NCBI RefSeq assembly: GCF_038002345.1
Contig: NZ_JBBOCJ010000001.1
Location: 744,001 to 808,000, forward strand
DNA length: 64,000 nucleotides
Source: Paenibacillus sp. FSL M7-0420
GTDB lineage: Bacteria; Bacillota; Bacilli; Paenibacillales; Paenibacillaceae
Reading direction: 5' to 3'
The position numbers and the translations under genes were made by a program. Every line of letters starts with the position of its first letter. The first letter of the stretch is position 1. The notes beneath the pieces are model-generated. The model was not told the DNA's origin and ran no database searches. It worked only from the letters and a program-made list of their open reading frames with translations. Below are positions 52,744-60,706 of this stretch, piece by piece.

Positions 52744-54639
52744 ATGAAGTTAGCATCAACCAGAACAGCCGCAGTCTTTATTATGCTGCTGCTTGTCATA
52801 ACCATCATTCCGGCGGGGATCGCCATAGAATGGGATGCACATACCGAAGCGGAAATTCCGGCCTGGGAGCTGAAGTGGGAAACGGCCGGGAATAGCGGCA
52901 TAGAAGCTGTAATGGCAGGGCCAGCCGCCGGATGGACATGGGTGCGGGCGGGGGAGGCCAGGCCCCTTTCGCCACCTGGTACCGCTTCCGCCTGGATGCG
53001 GATCACCTTGCCCCCTGCGGGAGCAACTCCCGCTATTCTGATCAATAGAGTATTTGGCGACAACCTGAAAGCATATATAGACAACCGGCTAATCTACGAT
53101 TCCAGCGGGGATGTGGAATATAGCGGCAACAAGGTGCTGATTCCATTACCGGCACAAGATAGTGCGAAGCCGCTCTATCTATGGAATGCGGGCAGCGGGG
53201 AGTTTGGAATCGAGGGGGACATAAGGGTCGGCAGCTATAATCAGCTGCTGTCCTTTTATGTGAAGCAGGATCTGGTGGACGTTGTACTCGGAGCCGCCAT
53301 GATCTTCATGGCCGGAGCGTTATTGATCTGTCTGCTGTTCCTTAAGCCGGAATTCTTCCACAGCGGTTTCTTTCTGGCGCTTGTCATCCTGTCCTTTGGA
53401 GTGCTGCTGCTTACATACTCCCCGTTTCTGACGCTGATTCTAAGCCGGGGGGACCGTCTGAGGCAGATCAGCTTCGATTTGGCCCTGTTTACCATTATGC
53501 CGGCGTTCACGCTTTATTTTGAGCAGTTATTCGGACCGGGCAAGCGGAGACTCACTACCCGAGTGCGTAAATTTCAGCTGGGCTACTCCCTGTTCTGTAC
53601 CGCAGCGCTTATTCTGAATGCCGCAGTATCCTTCCGGCTGGACGCGCTGTATTCGGTTCTGACTATTAACGCAACCGGTGTACTAATGATTGCCCAGTTT
53701 ATCTATCTGCTGTATCTGGCGCTTTCTTATGCCCGCAGAGGCAATTCAGATGCCATTCTGTTCACTGGGGGCTTCTCTGTATTTGCCGTGGTTTCCGTGG
53801 CGGAGCTGCTGCATTACTTCATCTCGGCGGAGAGATATCATCTGTACTGGTGGAAATGGGGCATGATGGTGTTCATTCTTTCCCTGATAGCTATTCTGGG
53901 GAGAAGGTTTGCAGGAAGCCATGAGAAGGCGCTGGAATACGCCAGGGAGCTGGAGAAATTCAATAATGAGCTGCAGCGTTCGGAGAAAATGGAGATTATC
54001 AGCGAGCTTGCCGCCTCTGTAGCCCATGAGGTGCGTAATCCGCTCCAGGTCACACGCGGGTTCCTGCAGATTCTGGGGGAACGCTCCGGCAATAAGGAGA
54101 AGGAATATCTGCAGATGGCTGTGGGGGAGCTGGACCGGGCCTCGGTGATCATTACTGATTTCCTGACCTTTGCGAAGCCGGGCGTGGATATCGTAGATGT
54201 ATTCGAAGTCTCGGGGGAGCTGAAGCATGTGTCGGGAATCCTGATGCCGCTGGCTAATCTGCAGGGCGGTTCGATAGAGCTGCGTCTGCAGCAGGAGCTT
54301 CAAGTGACGGGCAGTCCGGCCAAATTCAAGCAGGCGTTCATTAATCTGATCAAGAACAGCATTGAATCACTGCAAGAGGAGGGGCAGATTGTCGTAACGG
54401 CCTGGAGGACAGGCAGCTCTGTAATCATCAGCGTGAAGGATAACGGCGAAGGAATGAAGGTCAGTGAGCTGGCCCGGCTGGGAGAGCCGTATTACTCCAA
54501 TAAGACCAAGGGCACGGGGCTTGGCCTCATGGTCACTTTCCGTATTATTGAAGCGATGAACGGCACGATTAAGTTTAACAGCCGCAAGGGCGAAGGGACC
54601 GAGGTACTTATTGAATTGCCGGCCTCCAGCATAAATTAG
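52744..54639 (+). CDS. 7TM sensor histidine kinase, paralogue 1
   Basis: 631 residues. Signal peptide 1-28, an extracellular jelly-roll-like domain to about 175 (SAWMRITLPP, AYIDNRLIYDSSG), then seven membrane helices to about 390, an architecture of the 7TMR-DISM kind. The kinase part has the H-box ELAASVAHEVRNP with His428, the N-box NLIKNSIESL, DNGEGM and GTGLGLMV. The H-box wording is close to that of sporulation kinases that feed a phosphorelay. No response regulator gene lies nearby. GAGGTG precedes the ATG at the same distance as in the second copy. The upstream 260 bases hold no gene. Confidence 0.93.
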   Translation: MKLASTRTAAVFIMLLLVITIIPAGIAIEWDAHTEAEIPAWELKWETAGNSGIEAVMAGPAAGWTWVRAGEARPLSPPGTASAWMRITLPPAGATPAILINRVFGDNLKAYIDNRLIYDSSGDVEYSGNKVLIPLPAQDSAKPLYLWNAGSGEFGIEGDIRVGSYNQLLSFYVKQDLVDVVLGAAMIFMAGALLICLLFLKPEFFHSGFFLALVILSFGVLLLTYSPFLTLILSRGDRLRQISFDLALFTIMPAFTLYFEQLFGPGKRRLTTRVRKFQLGYSLFCTAALILNAAVSFRLDALYSVLTINATGVLMIAQFIYLLYLALSYARRGNSDAILFTGGFSVFAVVSVAELLHYFISAERYHLYWWKWGMMVFILSLIAILGRRFAGSHEKALEYARELEKFNNELQRSEKMEIISELAASVAHEVRNPLQVTRGFLQILGERSGNKEKEYLQMAVGELDRASVIITDFLTFAKPGVDIVDVFEVSGELKHVSGILMPLANLQGGSIELRLQQELQVTGSPAKFKQAFINLIKNSIESLQEEGQIVVTAWRTGSSVIISVKDNGEGMKVSELARLGEPYYSNKTKGTGLGLMVTFRIIEAMNGTIKFNSRKGEGTEVLIELPASSIN

Positions 54640-54746
54640 GAATTTTTTTTGTTTATTCCGTTTTTTTGAAGGGATGGGCATAGCATGGGGCGAAATATTA
54701 ACACTAACAGAACTTTTCTTCTAAAACTTTCCTCTGAGGTGCTTGC

Positions 54747-56666
54747 ATGTCTTTGATGGTCAAAAGTTTACATACAGCGTTAGTATTGTTTCTGCTTTGC
54801 TTAACCTGCGGAAGCCTCCTGGTATCCGCGCAAAGTGCTTCCCCCGCCGGTGAGATCAGACATTGGCAGATGAAGTGGCAGGAGGGGACGGAGGATGGCG
54901 GACTCCGGGCTCCGGTAACGGAAGACCAGGGGTGGATCGATGTGGAGGCGAAGGCCGAGATGCCGCGCAAGCCTTCCGGGGTATCCTCCGCCTGGACCAA
55001 GATCACTTTGCCCTCCTATCATTACGTGTCCCCCTCCGTCTATATTCAGACGATCTATGCGCTACATGTGAAGGTGTATGTGGAGGACCGGCTGGTTTTT
55101 GAAGGGGACCGCGGCTTTATTATGGATAATTATTCCTTGCTTGTGCCCCTGGACATGCGGGATAACGGAAAGACGCTCTATATCTGGACGCAGACGCTCC
55201 AGGACCGGATTGGAATCAAAGAGCAGGTGATGCTCGGTGAGCACAGTATTCTAATCAAGGACTATATCAAGAACGGACTCATAGATGTGATTCTGGGCGG
55301 CGCTTTTATCTTCGTGGCGGCGGTGCTGTTTGTGTGCGCATTTTTCCTGAACAAGGAGTATTTCCCTGTGGCGGCTTCGCTGTCTATTGTTATCGCCTCT
55401 ACCGGTGTGCTGTCTGTAACCTACTCTCCCTTCACGTATACCTTCTACAGCTATTTGGGCGGGCTCAGCGTATTTTTGTTCGATGTGGCGCTGTTGTCCC
55501 TGTTACCCGCACTGACCTTCCTGTTCGAGAAAATATTCGGCGCGGGCAAATACGGCATCATCCGCAGGTTCCGCAAATTCCAGATGGCCTATTCCTTATT
55601 CTGCTGTGTCCTCCTCATTATAAATGCACTCTCCGGGGGCCGGTATCTGCAATTCTACTACTTCATCTCCACCAACATTGTCGGCATTATTATGATTCTT
55701 CAATTCATTCTGCTGATCGGCTGCGTCATCGTGTTCTCCCTGAAGCGCAATAAGGATGCGATCATCTTCGCCTGCGGCTTCGGTACGGCTGCCCTTACCG
55801 GGGTGTTGGAGCTGTTGTGGTATTATTTCAAACGCGGAAATTATGATCTCTTCTACTGGAAATGGGCGCTGGTTGTGTTCATTCTCTCGCTGATTGTGAT
55901 TCTGGGACGGCGGCTGGCGCAGAACCACAGCCAAGTGGTGAAATATTCGCAGGAGCTGGAGCTGTTCAACAACGAACTGCAGCGTTCGGAGAAAATGGAG
56001 ATTATCAGCGAGCTGGCAGCGTCGGTAGCCCATGAGGTGCGTAATCCGCTCCAGGTGACCCGGGGGTTCCTCCAGCTGCTCAGCGAGAAGTCGAGCGGGG
56101 ACGAGCAGAAATACCTGTCCATGGCGCTCAGTGAGCTGGACCGGGCGGCGAGTATTATCACCGATTTTCTGACCTTTGCCAAGCCGGAATTTGAACAGGT
56201 CTCCCTGCTCTATGTGAATGAAGAGTTCATGCATATCCAGAGCATCCTGCTGCCTTTATGCCATTTGAACGGGGGCAAAATGATTCTGGAGGTGAAAGAC
56301 GGCCTGCGGGTCAAAGGGAATTCCTCGAAGTTCAAGCAAGCGATGATTAATATCATCAAGAACAGCATTGAATCCCTGGGGGAGGAAGGCACGATTCATC
56401 TGCTGGCCTACAGCCGGGGCGATAAGGTACATATTCATATTAAGGATAACGGGGCAGGTATGGAACCGGCTGTGCTTAGCCGTCTGGGCGAGCCGTATTT
56501 CTCCTCCAATAAAACGAAGGGCACGGGGCTCGGGCTGATGGTTACCTTCCGTATTATTGAAGCGATGGAGGGCGAAATTCGTTTTATGAGCAAAAAAGGA
56601 GTTGGAACCGAGTCCATCACCATTCTGCCGCGTGCAGAAGGGCCGGACGATTCCAACTCCCGGTAA
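54747..56666 (+). CDS. 7TM sensor histidine kinase, paralogue 2
   Basis: 639 residues, same architecture and length as the kinase 107 bases upstream: signal peptide, jelly-roll-like outside domain, seven membrane helices, HisKA with His429 and an intact ATPase domain (DNGAGM, GTGLGLMV). The outside domains differ more than the kinase parts, where stretches of 30-38 bases are identical between the copies, so the pair arose by duplication with later homogenisation. No response regulator is adjacent. Its stop lies 18 bases from the stop of the convergent peptide gene. Confidence 0.93.
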   Translation: MSLMVKSLHTALVLFLLCLTCGSLLVSAQSASPAGEIRHWQMKWQEGTEDGGLRAPVTEDQGWIDVEAKAEMPRKPSGVSSAWTKITLPSYHYVSPSVYIQTIYALHVKVYVEDRLVFEGDRGFIMDNYSLLVPLDMRDNGKTLYIWTQTLQDRIGIKEQVMLGEHSILIKDYIKNGLIDVILGGAFIFVAAVLFVCAFFLNKEYFPVAASLSIVIASTGVLSVTYSPFTYTFYSYLGGLSVFLFDVALLSLLPALTFLFEKIFGAGKYGIIRRFRKFQMAYSLFCCVLLIINALSGGRYLQFYYFISTNIVGIIMILQFILLIGCVIVFSLKRNKDAIIFACGFGTAALTGVLELLWYYFKRGNYDLFYWKWALVVFILSLIVILGRRLAQNHSQVVKYSQELELFNNELQRSEKMEIISELAASVAHEVRNPLQVTRGFLQLLSEKSSGDEQKYLSMALSELDRAASIITDFLTFAKPEFEQVSLLYVNEEFMHIQSILLPLCHLNGGKMILEVKDGLRVKGNSSKFKQAMINIIKNSIESLGEEGTIHLLAYSRGDKVHIHIKDNGAGMEPAVLSRLGEPYFSSNKTKGTGLGLMVTFRIIEAMEGEIRFMSKKGVGTESITILPRAEGPDDSNSR

Positions 56667-56684
56667 TAGGTTGACTTGAATATG

Positions 56685-56924
56685 CTACCAGGTTCCCATT
56701 GGGGTGATACGTGTCTTCATTACATCGGAAGAAGGGCTTGGGGGAATGACCAGGTAGAATTCATTAGAGCCTTCCTCTACGGTCTTCAGTGTAATGTTGT
56801 CAGGAAGGTTGATGCCCAGCACTTCCTGGAGCGCTGCCTTCGGATCTGCAAGCAGTCTTTGTTTGAAAGCCGGATCTTCCCACGCCTTCTGAATCACCTG
56901 GTTCTTAAGAACTCCTACTGACAA
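56685..56924 (-). CDS. NHLP-leader-type peptide precursor with C-terminal Trp
   Basis: 79 residues from a TTG at 56924, 8 bases after AAAGGG; a GTG at 56933 would add three residues. The N-terminal part (NQVIQKAWEDPAFKQRLLAD, PKAALQEVLG, LPDNI.LK.VEE, YLVIPP) is that of the nitrile-hydratase-like leader peptide (NHLP) family of RiPP precursors. Only about 17 residues follow the leader (SPSSDVMKTRITPMGTW). There is no double-glycine cleavage site and the last residue is Trp. It lies 83 bases downstream of, and on the same strand as, an isoprenoid-synthase-like gene that may modify it. No radical SAM, LanM or cyclodehydratase gene is seen. Confidence 0.85.
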   Translation of the reverse strand: MSVGVLKNQVIQKAWEDPAFKQRLLADPKAALQEVLGINLPDNITLKTVEEGSNEFYLVIPPSPSSDVMKTRITPMGTW

Positions 56925-57007
56925 TACAATCACCCTTTCGAAATGGTTATAATTGCCTTTTTAGTATAGCATAGGCCATTCTATAATTCTATTGCTATTT
57001 GCATAAA

Positions 57008-57967
57008 TTATGAGAGATTCGAGTGCGAAGATAGCCAGTAATCCAGCCCCCCGCCCAGCAGCAATTGCTTCTGCGCTTCAATGGCTGCGGCGATCTGCTG
57101 CAGGTTCTGCACGAGCACGAGATGGAAGGACACCAGCAAGGGCAGCTGTAGGCTGGCCTCCTCCAGGATGAGTTGGTTGGCTTGGGCCGTTGCAGCATAT
57201 CCGGTAAGTCCGCCTGCTACATAGAGGAAGTCCTTCACTGCTGATTCGGTCAGTGGTTCTTCTGCGGCTATCCCGGTACTGGAGCGTACCATTGACAGCA
57301 GGCAGTTATAGCTGCTGTCCTCCAGATCCTGTTCCCAATCCTCGTAGTCATCAAGCAGCTGCAGGGTCAACAGCACAGTGTGAATCATCTCTTCGGCCTC
57401 GGGAATGGAGGAGGACTGGCCGGAGAGCAGCAGCGCAGCCGTGCTGCTGAGCTTAAGCGGGCTGGCCTTATGGGAGATACGGATGCGGTCATTCAGGAAG
57501 TAATCGCTGCCGGCTTCCCCGCTTACGCTGTCTGCCCACTCGCTGATGTAACGGCTGAAGCAGGGCCAGAAGGGAGAGTCCGCCGGGAACAGCGGAAGGT
57601 AGGTAGCCAGAAACTCGACATAGAGCAGATTGGCAAGCGGCAGCGTTTGCGCAGCCGAGGCCTCCGGGCTGTCCATCAGATCATCCTGGAGGAAGAAGTA
57701 GAGCATGAGGAAGATGTTACCTGCGGACATCCTGCGGGCCAGTTCGGGGTTCAGGCTGCACGGGTCCTGGAGCCAGAAGGGCAGCAGGTAACAGATGTAA
57801 TTCTTGTGGCTGTCCGGGTGGAACACGTTGAACTGATTGAGATACGACAGGCCGCGGGCATTAAGCGGCTCTGGAAACGCAGAGATCACCCTGCGGCTCT
57901 CCTCAAAGACCACACGGAGCTCGTCCTCATAAGCATGAAGCCAATCCATAGGCTTATCTCCTGTCAT
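57008..57967 (-). CDS. Class I isoprenoid-synthase-like enzyme
   Basis: 319 residues, all-helical. A first aspartate-rich motif DDLMD stands at 95-99 and a second, DDYED, at 206-210 at the ends of hydrophobic helices (FFLQDD, LQLLDD), with HKASPLKLS in between, as in prenyl diphosphate synthases, terpene synthases and the pheromone-modifying ComQ. Both metal-binding motifs are intact, so it should be active on a prenyl diphosphate. The spacing of 111 residues is somewhat shorter than in chain-elongating enzymes. It stands alone upstream of the Trp-ending peptide gene, not in an isoprenoid pathway cluster, which suggests peptide prenylation; a plain terpene product is the alternative. Confidence 0.75.
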   Translation of the reverse strand: MTGDKPMDWLHAYEDELRVVFEESRRVISAFPEPLNARGLSYLNQFNVFHPDSHKNYICYLLPFWLQDPCSLNPELARRMSAGNIFLMLYFFLQDDLMDSPEASAAQTLPLANLLYVEFLATYLPLFPADSPFWPCFSRYISEWADSVSGEAGSDYFLNDRIRISHKASPLKLSSTAALLLSGQSSSIPEAEEMIHTVLLTLQLLDDYEDWEQDLEDSSYNCLLSMVRSSTGIAAEEPLTESAVKDFLYVAGGLTGYAATAQANQLILEEASLQLPLLVSFHLVLVQNLQQIAAAIEAQKQLLLGGGLDYWLSSHSNLS

Positions 57968-58170
57968 TTATGTATTTTATTTAAAATATTAGGTAAAAAG
58001 TGGTTATGTGACCTGATTATAATCCTACGTCCGTCCTATTTCAATCAAAATTTGGAAAGTAGGACTATATTCCTTGGAAGCATCGGACACTGACCATATA
58101 CACTTTGCCATGTATGTATTCATTTTCTTCGCTATCCGTAAAAAAGACGATATAAATAACATATGAGGAT

Positions 58171-58199
58171 TTAATTCCCATGATAGGACTGGTTATAAT
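58171..58199 (+). promoter_or_regulatory. Possible promoter of the GH9 gene
   Basis: TATAAT at 58194-58199 with TTAATT 17 bases upstream. Downstream, CCGCTCCAAGGCGCAGCGG can form a hairpin. The gap 57968-58337 between divergent genes holds no gene longer than the 16-codon leader frame at 58269. Confidence 0.4.
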
Positions 58200-58268
58200 G
58201 CAGGTACACCGCTCCAAGGCGCAGCGGTTTACAGCCTGACATTTAAATGACTTCATGGAGGTGATTGG

Positions 58269-58319
58269 TTGAGGCAGGCGGCTTCATATAAATTACAGCA
58301 CCTTGCACGTGAAAAATGA
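58269..58319 (+). CDS. Possible 16-codon leader peptide before GH9
   Basis: A TTG at 58269 sits behind GGAGGTGAT, by far the best ribosome site of this stretch, and the frame ends in TGA at 58317-58319 after 16 codons. It is in the same frame as the cellulase gene. It may be a leader that couples translation, or the remnant of a lost N-terminus. Confidence 0.35.
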   Translation: MRQAASYKLQHLAREK

Positions 58320-58337
58320 AAGGGCGTGTACAAAGAT

Positions 58338-60587
58338 ATGAATTCACCGGATTCGGTTCAAGCTAGTGTAAGCGGCATATTTATAAGGGTTAACCAGGTT
58401 GGATACAGTCCGGCTGCGGCTAAAATAGCCATCGTATTATCAAGCACGGACTTGAGCGGAGTTAGATATGATGTGTTCAATTCAAACAACACCTCGGTAT
58501 TGAACGGAACCATTACCACAGCCAGTAAAGGGAGCTGGGGTGACGCGGGTGGTGCAAATTGTGCTTATTCCTATGCTATAGATTTCAGTGCACTAACTAC
58601 TGCCGGAAGCGGATATTATATAAAAATCAACGCCTATAAGTCCCCGGTCTTCGCTATAAGCAATTCCGTTTACAGCAGTCTGGCCGATCTGTCCATGCAG
58701 TTCTTCAAAGTGCAGCGGTGTGGGAATACCAGTCCGCAGGATCATGGCGTATGCCATATGACGGGAACGAACTCATCCATTGACGGAAAGCCGGATGGTG
58801 CTTTCGGCACCAAGGACTTTACCGGGGGCTGGCATGATGCCTCGGATTATATCAAATTTCTGAGCACCATCGGACATGTTACGGATGTGATGCTAACGAC
58901 TTATATCCACCATCCGGAAGCTTTTCCTGCTCCCGGAGGCGCGGCCGGAGCATTGATGGAAGCGAAGGTAGGTCTTGATTTCATTCTCAAGCTGTGGGAC
59001 AACACCAACCAGATTCTGTATATGGAAGTAGCCGACGGCCTGGACCATGATGTCGAGAATGATGATCTGGATTCCCGCAGCAAAACCTGGCCGCAAAATG
59101 ACAATACGATCTATGGCGCGGCGCGTCCGGTGCATCCATGCCCTGCCGGTACAGGCGCAAACCTGGCCGGAAAAGCTGCAGCTGCCTTAGCGCTAGGAGC
59201 TAAAATATGGGGAGATGCTGCCGGACCGGTCTATAATGCTGCATTAGCTGCCGGCTATTTGACTGCAGCCCAGCAGATCTACACCTGGGGTAAGACAAGG
59301 ACGGGAATTGCCGGGGATGCGGACGGATTCTACGTGGATACGGACTATAAAGACGATATGGCCTGGGCGGCTGCCGAGCTCTACCGGGCCACAGGTACCG
59401 CCGTCTATTTAACAGAAGCGAAATCGTTCTGTGACAGTGCGGGAGAATGGTACAACAAAAGTAACACAAGCCTCAACTGGTCCAGAGCCTATCATTGGGC
59501 AAACTATGAGGTCGCCTCCCTTGATCCGGCTTATAAGAATACTGCCGCAGGCCGGATGAATAATCATCTGAACCTGAAAAAGAATTATGCTGACGGGCAA
59601 TTCTGGAATACCAGCAGTGAACCCAAATGGGGTACGTATGAAGCCATGAGCAATAATGCGGTAGAAGCGATGATGTATCAGGAATTAACCGGAAATACCA
59701 CATATGCGGTTCTGGCCCAGCAGCAGATTGATTTCATGCTGGGAAGGAATCCGTGGGGCGTGAGTAAGTTAAATGGTGCGGGTACAAGCTGGTTTAAAAA
59801 TCCCCGCCACCGTGTAACCACATTGAACCGTGTGAATAACCCGAATTACCAGCTCCGCGGAGCCTGGAGTGAGGGGTTTGAGACCAGCAGCCAGTACGCT
59901 GTAGACCAGCAGGACCCGCTGCTTGCCGGGCAGGAAGATCCGGGGATCGTGCAGTTCAATGACAACCGGATGATCTGGCATGATAACCGCAGAGATTATG
60001 CTACCAATGAGGTTACCATATCAGGCAATGCAGCGGGTATGGCGATGGTCGCCTTCATGGGAGGAGGCGCATCCTCAGGTGCACCAACCGACTATATTAC
60101 AAATGGAGATGCCTATGTAAGAGACGGCACCTATGCGGCAACCAACTATGGAACAGCAGCAACAGTCGATGTAAAGGGAGATGCGGATGAGGGCTATAAC
60201 CGGAAAGGGTTTGTAAGATTCGATCTTACCGGGCGTACTGGATCACCCGTTGCTTCTGCTCTACTGAAGATATACTGTAATGCCGTATCTGCGTCAACGC
60301 CTGTGAAGGTATACGGACTTACCGGCAGTGATGAATGGATAGAGTCGGGAACAGGAGGCATCACCTGGAACAATCAGCCGGGCAGTACAGGTGCAGTGCT
60401 GGTTGGAACAATTAATGTATCTACAGCCGGCTGGTACACTATCGATGCAGCGGGTTTTGTGAATAGCCAGCTCGGCGGCGATAAGAAAGTGACCTTCAAG
60501 CTGCAGGTTGAGAACAATAACGGTGCAACGATAAGCTTCAACAGCAAAGAAAACACAGCCAATAAACCGGTTCTGACTGTGAGTTAG
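58338..60587 (+). CDS. GH9 cellulase with C-terminal DNRLRE domain
   Basis: 749 residues from the ATG at 58338 (GAAAGGGCG about 11 bases upstream). Order: CelD_N-type Ig domain at about 10-110 (IRVNQVGYSP), GH9 catalytic domain with GGWHDASDY near 165 holding the catalytic Asp, HRVTTLN, and RRDYATNEVTISGNA near 555 with the acid Glu, then a DNRLRE/CBM96-type beta domain from about 585. It cleaves beta-1,4-glucan. Odd: no signal peptide is present in frame, and a stop codon lies 18 bases upstream of the start. Either export uses another way, the N-terminus has been lost, or the enzyme works inside. A terminator follows. Confidence 0.93.
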   Translation: MNSPDSVQASVSGIFIRVNQVGYSPAAAKIAIVLSSTDLSGVRYDVFNSNNTSVLNGTITTASKGSWGDAGGANCAYSYAIDFSALTTAGSGYYIKINAYKSPVFAISNSVYSSLADLSMQFFKVQRCGNTSPQDHGVCHMTGTNSSIDGKPDGAFGTKDFTGGWHDASDYIKFLSTIGHVTDVMLTTYIHHPEAFPAPGGAAGALMEAKVGLDFILKLWDNTNQILYMEVADGLDHDVENDDLDSRSKTWPQNDNTIYGAARPVHPCPAGTGANLAGKAAAALALGAKIWGDAAGPVYNAALAAGYLTAAQQIYTWGKTRTGIAGDADGFYVDTDYKDDMAWAAAELYRATGTAVYLTEAKSFCDSAGEWYNKSNTSLNWSRAYHWANYEVASLDPAYKNTAAGRMNNHLNLKKNYADGQFWNTSSEPKWGTYEAMSNNAVEAMMYQELTGNTTYAVLAQQQIDFMLGRNPWGVSKLNGAGTSWFKNPRHRVTTLNRVNNPNYQLRGAWSEGFETSSQYAVDQQDPLLAGQEDPGIVQFNDNRMIWHDNRRDYATNEVTISGNAAGMAMVAFMGGGASSGAPTDYITNGDAYVRDGTYAATNYGTAATVDVKGDADEGYNRKGFVRFDLTGRTGSPVASALLKIYCNAVSASTPVKVYGLTGSDEWIESGTGGITWNNQPGSTGAVLVGTINVSTAGWYTIDAAGFVNSQLGGDKKVTFKLQVENNNGATISFNSKENTANKPVLTVS

Positions 60588-60631
60588 GCAGGTGATTAAA
60601 TAGGAACCACAGAGAAACCAGACTGGAACGG

Positions 60632-60668
60632 AAGGCTGCTGAGCTTAGATCAGCAGCCTTTTCTTTGC
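60632..60668. terminator. Intrinsic terminator
   Basis: AAGGCTGCTGA pairs with TCAGCAGCCTT around a 7-8 base loop and is followed by TTCTTTG. It separates the GH9 gene from the convergent AraC gene. Confidence 0.85.
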
Positions 60669-60706
60669 GTGCGTATGGACCATCGAGGCAGAAGAAGCGG
60701 ACCGCC

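Noticed and set aside
52744..57967. Complete comQXPA quorum-sensing locus
   Set aside because: No ComA-type response regulator, the kinases are not of the ComP family, and the peptide has an NHLP leader; only the logic is similar.
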